Positions 7,976-10,367 of a DNA stretch of 10,367 nt are shown piece by piece. The DNA is from Funneliformis mosseae (lineage: Eukaryota > Glomeromycota > Glomeromycetes > Glomerales > Glomeraceae), in contig CAJVPP010003973.1 of assembly GCA_910592005.1 (NCBI GenBank), positions 1 through 10,367 of the forward strand. The letters are read 5' to 3'. Each line of letters opens with the position of its first letter. Within the stretch, counting starts at the first letter, position 1. The notes under the pieces are model-generated. The model made no database searches, was not told the origin of the DNA, and saw only the letters and a list, made by a program, of their open reading frames with translations. The translations under genes were made by a program, and so were the position numbers.

Positions 7976-9719
7976 ATGAGTCCCAGTTTTAGCACTCGAG
8001 GAAAAATCGATACACCAAAGCTCCCTTCGGATTGTATTGAGGAAATTTTAAAAAGTCTTGATAAAGAAAACGATCGAACGTCGCTTTATTCTTGGACATT
8101 AGTGAATCGATCCTGGTGTAAAATAGCCGTCTCATTATTATGGGGTCACCCGTTCACCGACATGAAATTTGGTGATGATCATGAAACGGGACATTTGCTT
8201 ATCAGAACGTATATTTCTTGTCTATCTGATGATGCGAGGCAAAAGTTAATCGATGAAGGTCATAATATCAAGGTGGCCAAGACGTTATTCGATTATCCCT
8301 CCTATTTAAAAGAACTTCATGTTGGACACGTACAATCCTCAATTGGTCAATGGTGGGAAAAATCAACCGATTACATGTTAAAGCAAAAGGCTCAATTTCA
8401 AACCGTTGTATCCTTGATCTTGGAAATGTTATTTAACAAATGTAATGGATTAAAAAAGTTGGATTGCGAATTACAACAATTTTATTATAGTAGCGCCGAT
8501 TTCATTTCTTTTGCCGGGACTCAAAAGGCCATCTCGCGTTTAAATGAACTTCGAATCGATTGTTCAAGCGTGGATCAAGGTCACCTGTTTGACTTGTTAA
8601 CTTTGATCATCAACGATTCGCAATACATCAATCACATCGTTATCACCCCTCATCATGATGGCCCATTGGCTCAACAGATTCCAAGGTTAATCGAATCTCA
8701 AAACAATTTAACAAGTTTCACCATGAATTCTACTTTGATCGGTTCATTTGATCCTTCCAGATCCGCTTCAATTTTTTCTTCACTCACGAGTCAATTGAAT
8801 TCATTAACGATTTTGGACTTTCGAAAGATTTACATTGACGGGAATTCTCTTGAAATTTTAACAAAATGTTCGAACCTAAAAAGTTTAAAATTTGTTAATT
8901 GTTATCAAGAACAAGACATAATGGTATCGGAATCATCATGTAAATCATCAAGTCATCTTAAGATCAACAGGTTGACCTTAAACAGTGAAAGATCTCGAGA
9001 AACTTTCCTCACACCAAAGACTTGTACCACCATTATAATGATGTCAAAGAATCATTTAAAAGAATTAGCAATTGATTTTTCCACTCCGGAATTATTGCAA
9101 TTCATTCATACACAACTTCCGGATTTAACATCATTGGCGATCAGAACGATTCCTCCATTACATCAACTTGAATGGATGTCTCATTCGAACTCACTTTCAC
9201 ATTTGGCCTTAAGCGATGTGGATGTTAACAGTTGTTTGTTTTCAATTACAATTTGTCAACAAATCGGTCGACTATTACCTAAAAACCTTAAACATCTACA
9301 GTTAGAGAGTAGGTTTAATATCGCTCCCGAATCTTTAACCGGTTTATTAGAACGATCCGTCGCTAGGTTAGAAATCCTAAGTTTAGATGTGGAAAAATTT
9401 GATGATACTTTGCTTGAGGTCGTCGGTGATTATGCAAGGGATACCGGAAAAGTTCTGAAAGAATTAAGAATTTGTAAGGATACTAGGATCGAATTTGATC
9501 ATACTTTATGTAAGAAATTATTAAATGTTATACCTTCCATCAACCTAAATTATGAAGATCCTTGGCCCGTCTTAATTGGTAAGGGTTCGAATTTTTTTTT
9601 TTTTTTTTAAAAAAAAATTTGTCTTTTTATTCTAATAATAAATCGATTCTTTTTCTTTAATAGAAAGGAGAGATCCATTGTGGCAAAATATACTTTCATA
9701 TAAACACTTTACATATTGA
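7976..9719 (+). CDS. F-box/LRR-like protein, intact
   Basis: Two exons, 7976-9578 and 9664-9719, encode 552 residues. The F-box is at residues 16-60 (LPSDCIEEILKSL, then YSWTLVNRSWCKIAVSLLWG), the segment that binds Skp1 in SCF ubiquitin ligases. The rest is irregular leucine-rich repeat, with strands such as LKELHVGH (111-118), LKKLDCEL (159-166), LNELRIDC (189-196), LTILDFRKIYI (277-287), LKSLKFVNC (301-309), LKELAIDFS (361-369), LKHLQLES (438-445) and LEILSLDVEKF (465-475). This region would form the substrate-binding curve. The target is unknown. No transmembrane segment or signal peptide is seen. The start is the first ATG of the open frame. Exon 2 adds ERRDPLWQNILSYKHFTY after NYEDPWPVLI. 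Without splicing the frame would end after a run of Phe codons from the intron's T tract, which is unlikely as a real C-terminus. It belongs to the same broad family as the dead copy at 2646-3880 but is clearly diverged from it. Adaptor function is inferred from the domain layout. Confidence 0.88.
9579..9663 (+). other. Intron near 3' end of F-box gene (85 bases, phase 1)
   Basis: The donor is GTAAGG at 9579. The branch-like CTAAT is at 9632-9636, followed by a T-rich stretch and the acceptor TTTAATAG ending at 9663. Splicing replaces a Phe-run tail by an 18-residue C-terminus with normal composition (ERRDPLWQNILSYKHFTY). All three splice signals are present and the intron length fits those of the neighbouring gene. 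Confidence 0.8.
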
Positions 9720-10114
9720 ATCGAGATAAAAAAAATTTTATTCTTATAAAATTCCCTCGTCCTTTTTTTTTTTTTTTTGATTTCTTGTATGTTTATAAAA
9801 AATGCTTTTAAAAATGTTTTTAATGTTCAAATTTATTTTGCCAATAATCTTTCAGTTTAATATAGTATTTAATAATTTCATCCTTACAAATTCTACTGGA
9901 TACAATGTTGGGCAATTTAAAAAAAAAAAAATCTTTTTGAAATCTTTCTTTTAAAAAAAATAAATTTAAGATTCAAATTAAAGAAATAAACAATAAAACA
10001 GAAAATATATAAAAAATTATATTTTTTAACTAATTTATAATCCATAAAAATATTTTTAAATAAATTTATAATATTTAATTTAAACATAAATTTTAAAATA
10101 TGCTTGAAACTTAT

Positions 10115-10148
<34 letters not shown>

Positions 10149-10293
10149 AAAAAAATAATAAATAAAACAGTATTATTAAGAATTATATATATATTTTTTT
10201 TTTATAAAAATTCGTTTTTTTTTTTTTTTTGTATATTTATGATTAGTAAGTATAATTTTAATTTTAATTAAAAAATTTTTTAAATTTTTGAAA
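9720..10293. other. AT-rich spacer with homopolymers
   Basis: No gene is visible. The first part should hold the 3' UTR of the F-box gene. T runs of about 16 are at 9763-9778 and 10215-10230. From about 9950 the sequence is almost pure A and T. Confidence 0.65.
10120..10147. repeat. A28 homopolymer
   Basis: About 28 consecutive A bases. It could be the tail of an old retroposed sequence or simple slippage; the DNA on its left shows no recognisable retroelement. Run length in such tracts is often unreliable in assemblies. Confidence 0.8.
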
Positions 10294-10295
10294 TA

Positions 10296-10367
10296 CAGTC
10301 AACTCTTGTTATAGCGAACTCTTGTTATAACGAATTTTTTGAACAAATATAATAAAAATACTCTTGT
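10296..10367 (+). mobile_element. Left end of a pogo/Tigger/Fot1-like DNA transposon (cut by window edge)
   Basis: CAGTC begins at 10296 directly after a TA (10294-10295), the target dinucleotide duplicated by Tc1/mariner-superfamily elements. It is followed by two tandem copies of a 16-base unit, AACTCTTGTTATAGCG (10301-10316) and AACTCTTGTTATAACG (10317-10332). CAGT-starting ends with repeated GTTATARCGAAC words are typical of pogo/Tigger/Fot1 elements, whose transposases have CENP-B-like DNA-binding domains. A further partial CTCTTGT is at 10361-10367. The element should continue to the right; no matching inverted end is present to the left, so the window holds only this end or a solo remnant. 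Confidence 0.7.

Noticed and set aside
1..10367. tRNA, rRNA, CRISPR array or toxin-antitoxin-like gene pair
   Set aside because: No tRNA T-arm or cloverleaf, no regular repeat-spacer pattern and no paired small ORFs were found on either strand by eye.

Overview
The window looks like nuclear DNA of an early-diverging fungus, most probably an arbuscular mycorrhizal fungus of the Rhizophagus type. It is very AT-rich with long A and T runs. Its genes carry short GT-AG introns (74-93 bases) with CTAAC/CTAAT-like branch sites. It holds one intact and one dead member of the large F-box/LRR-like family that is expanded in these fungi, plus a pogo/Tigger-type transposon end. The organism call is inference from these traits and from family resemblance; no search was run.

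Layout: 1-120 is a degenerate array of a GGCYGATTTT unit, cut by the left edge. 121-2645 is gene-free and strongly AT-rich. 2646-3880 (minus strand) is an F-box/LRR-like pseudogene, recognisable from its start codon almost to its C-terminus but broken by at least three in-frame stops and about five frame changes. 3903-6245 has no convincing gene. It contains a possible coding relic (4342-4491, minus), a palindrome-rich patch of higher GC (4511-4740), a TTG microsatellite, a small perfect hairpin, and a CCAAT box with two CACGTG boxes about 320-380 bases before the next start codon.

6246-7145 (plus) is a five-exon gene for a 187-residue four-helix membrane protein of the UPF0220/TMEM50/Vps68 family. 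7146-7975 is a T-rich spacer. 7976-9719 (plus) is an intact two-exon F-box protein gene of 552 residues whose last 18 codons lie in a separate exon. 9720-10293 is AT-rich spacer with homopolymers. From 10296 to the right edge lies the left end of a probable pogo/Tigger/Fot1-like element.

The genes do not form a pathway. The Vps68-like gene is a conserved endosomal housekeeping gene, and the F-box genes belong to a fast-turnover family of putative ubiquitin-ligase adaptors. I see no sign of a new multi-gene system. The observations of most use are the full exon structures, the anatomy of the dead F-box gene, the palindromic patch and E-box cluster, and the transposon end.
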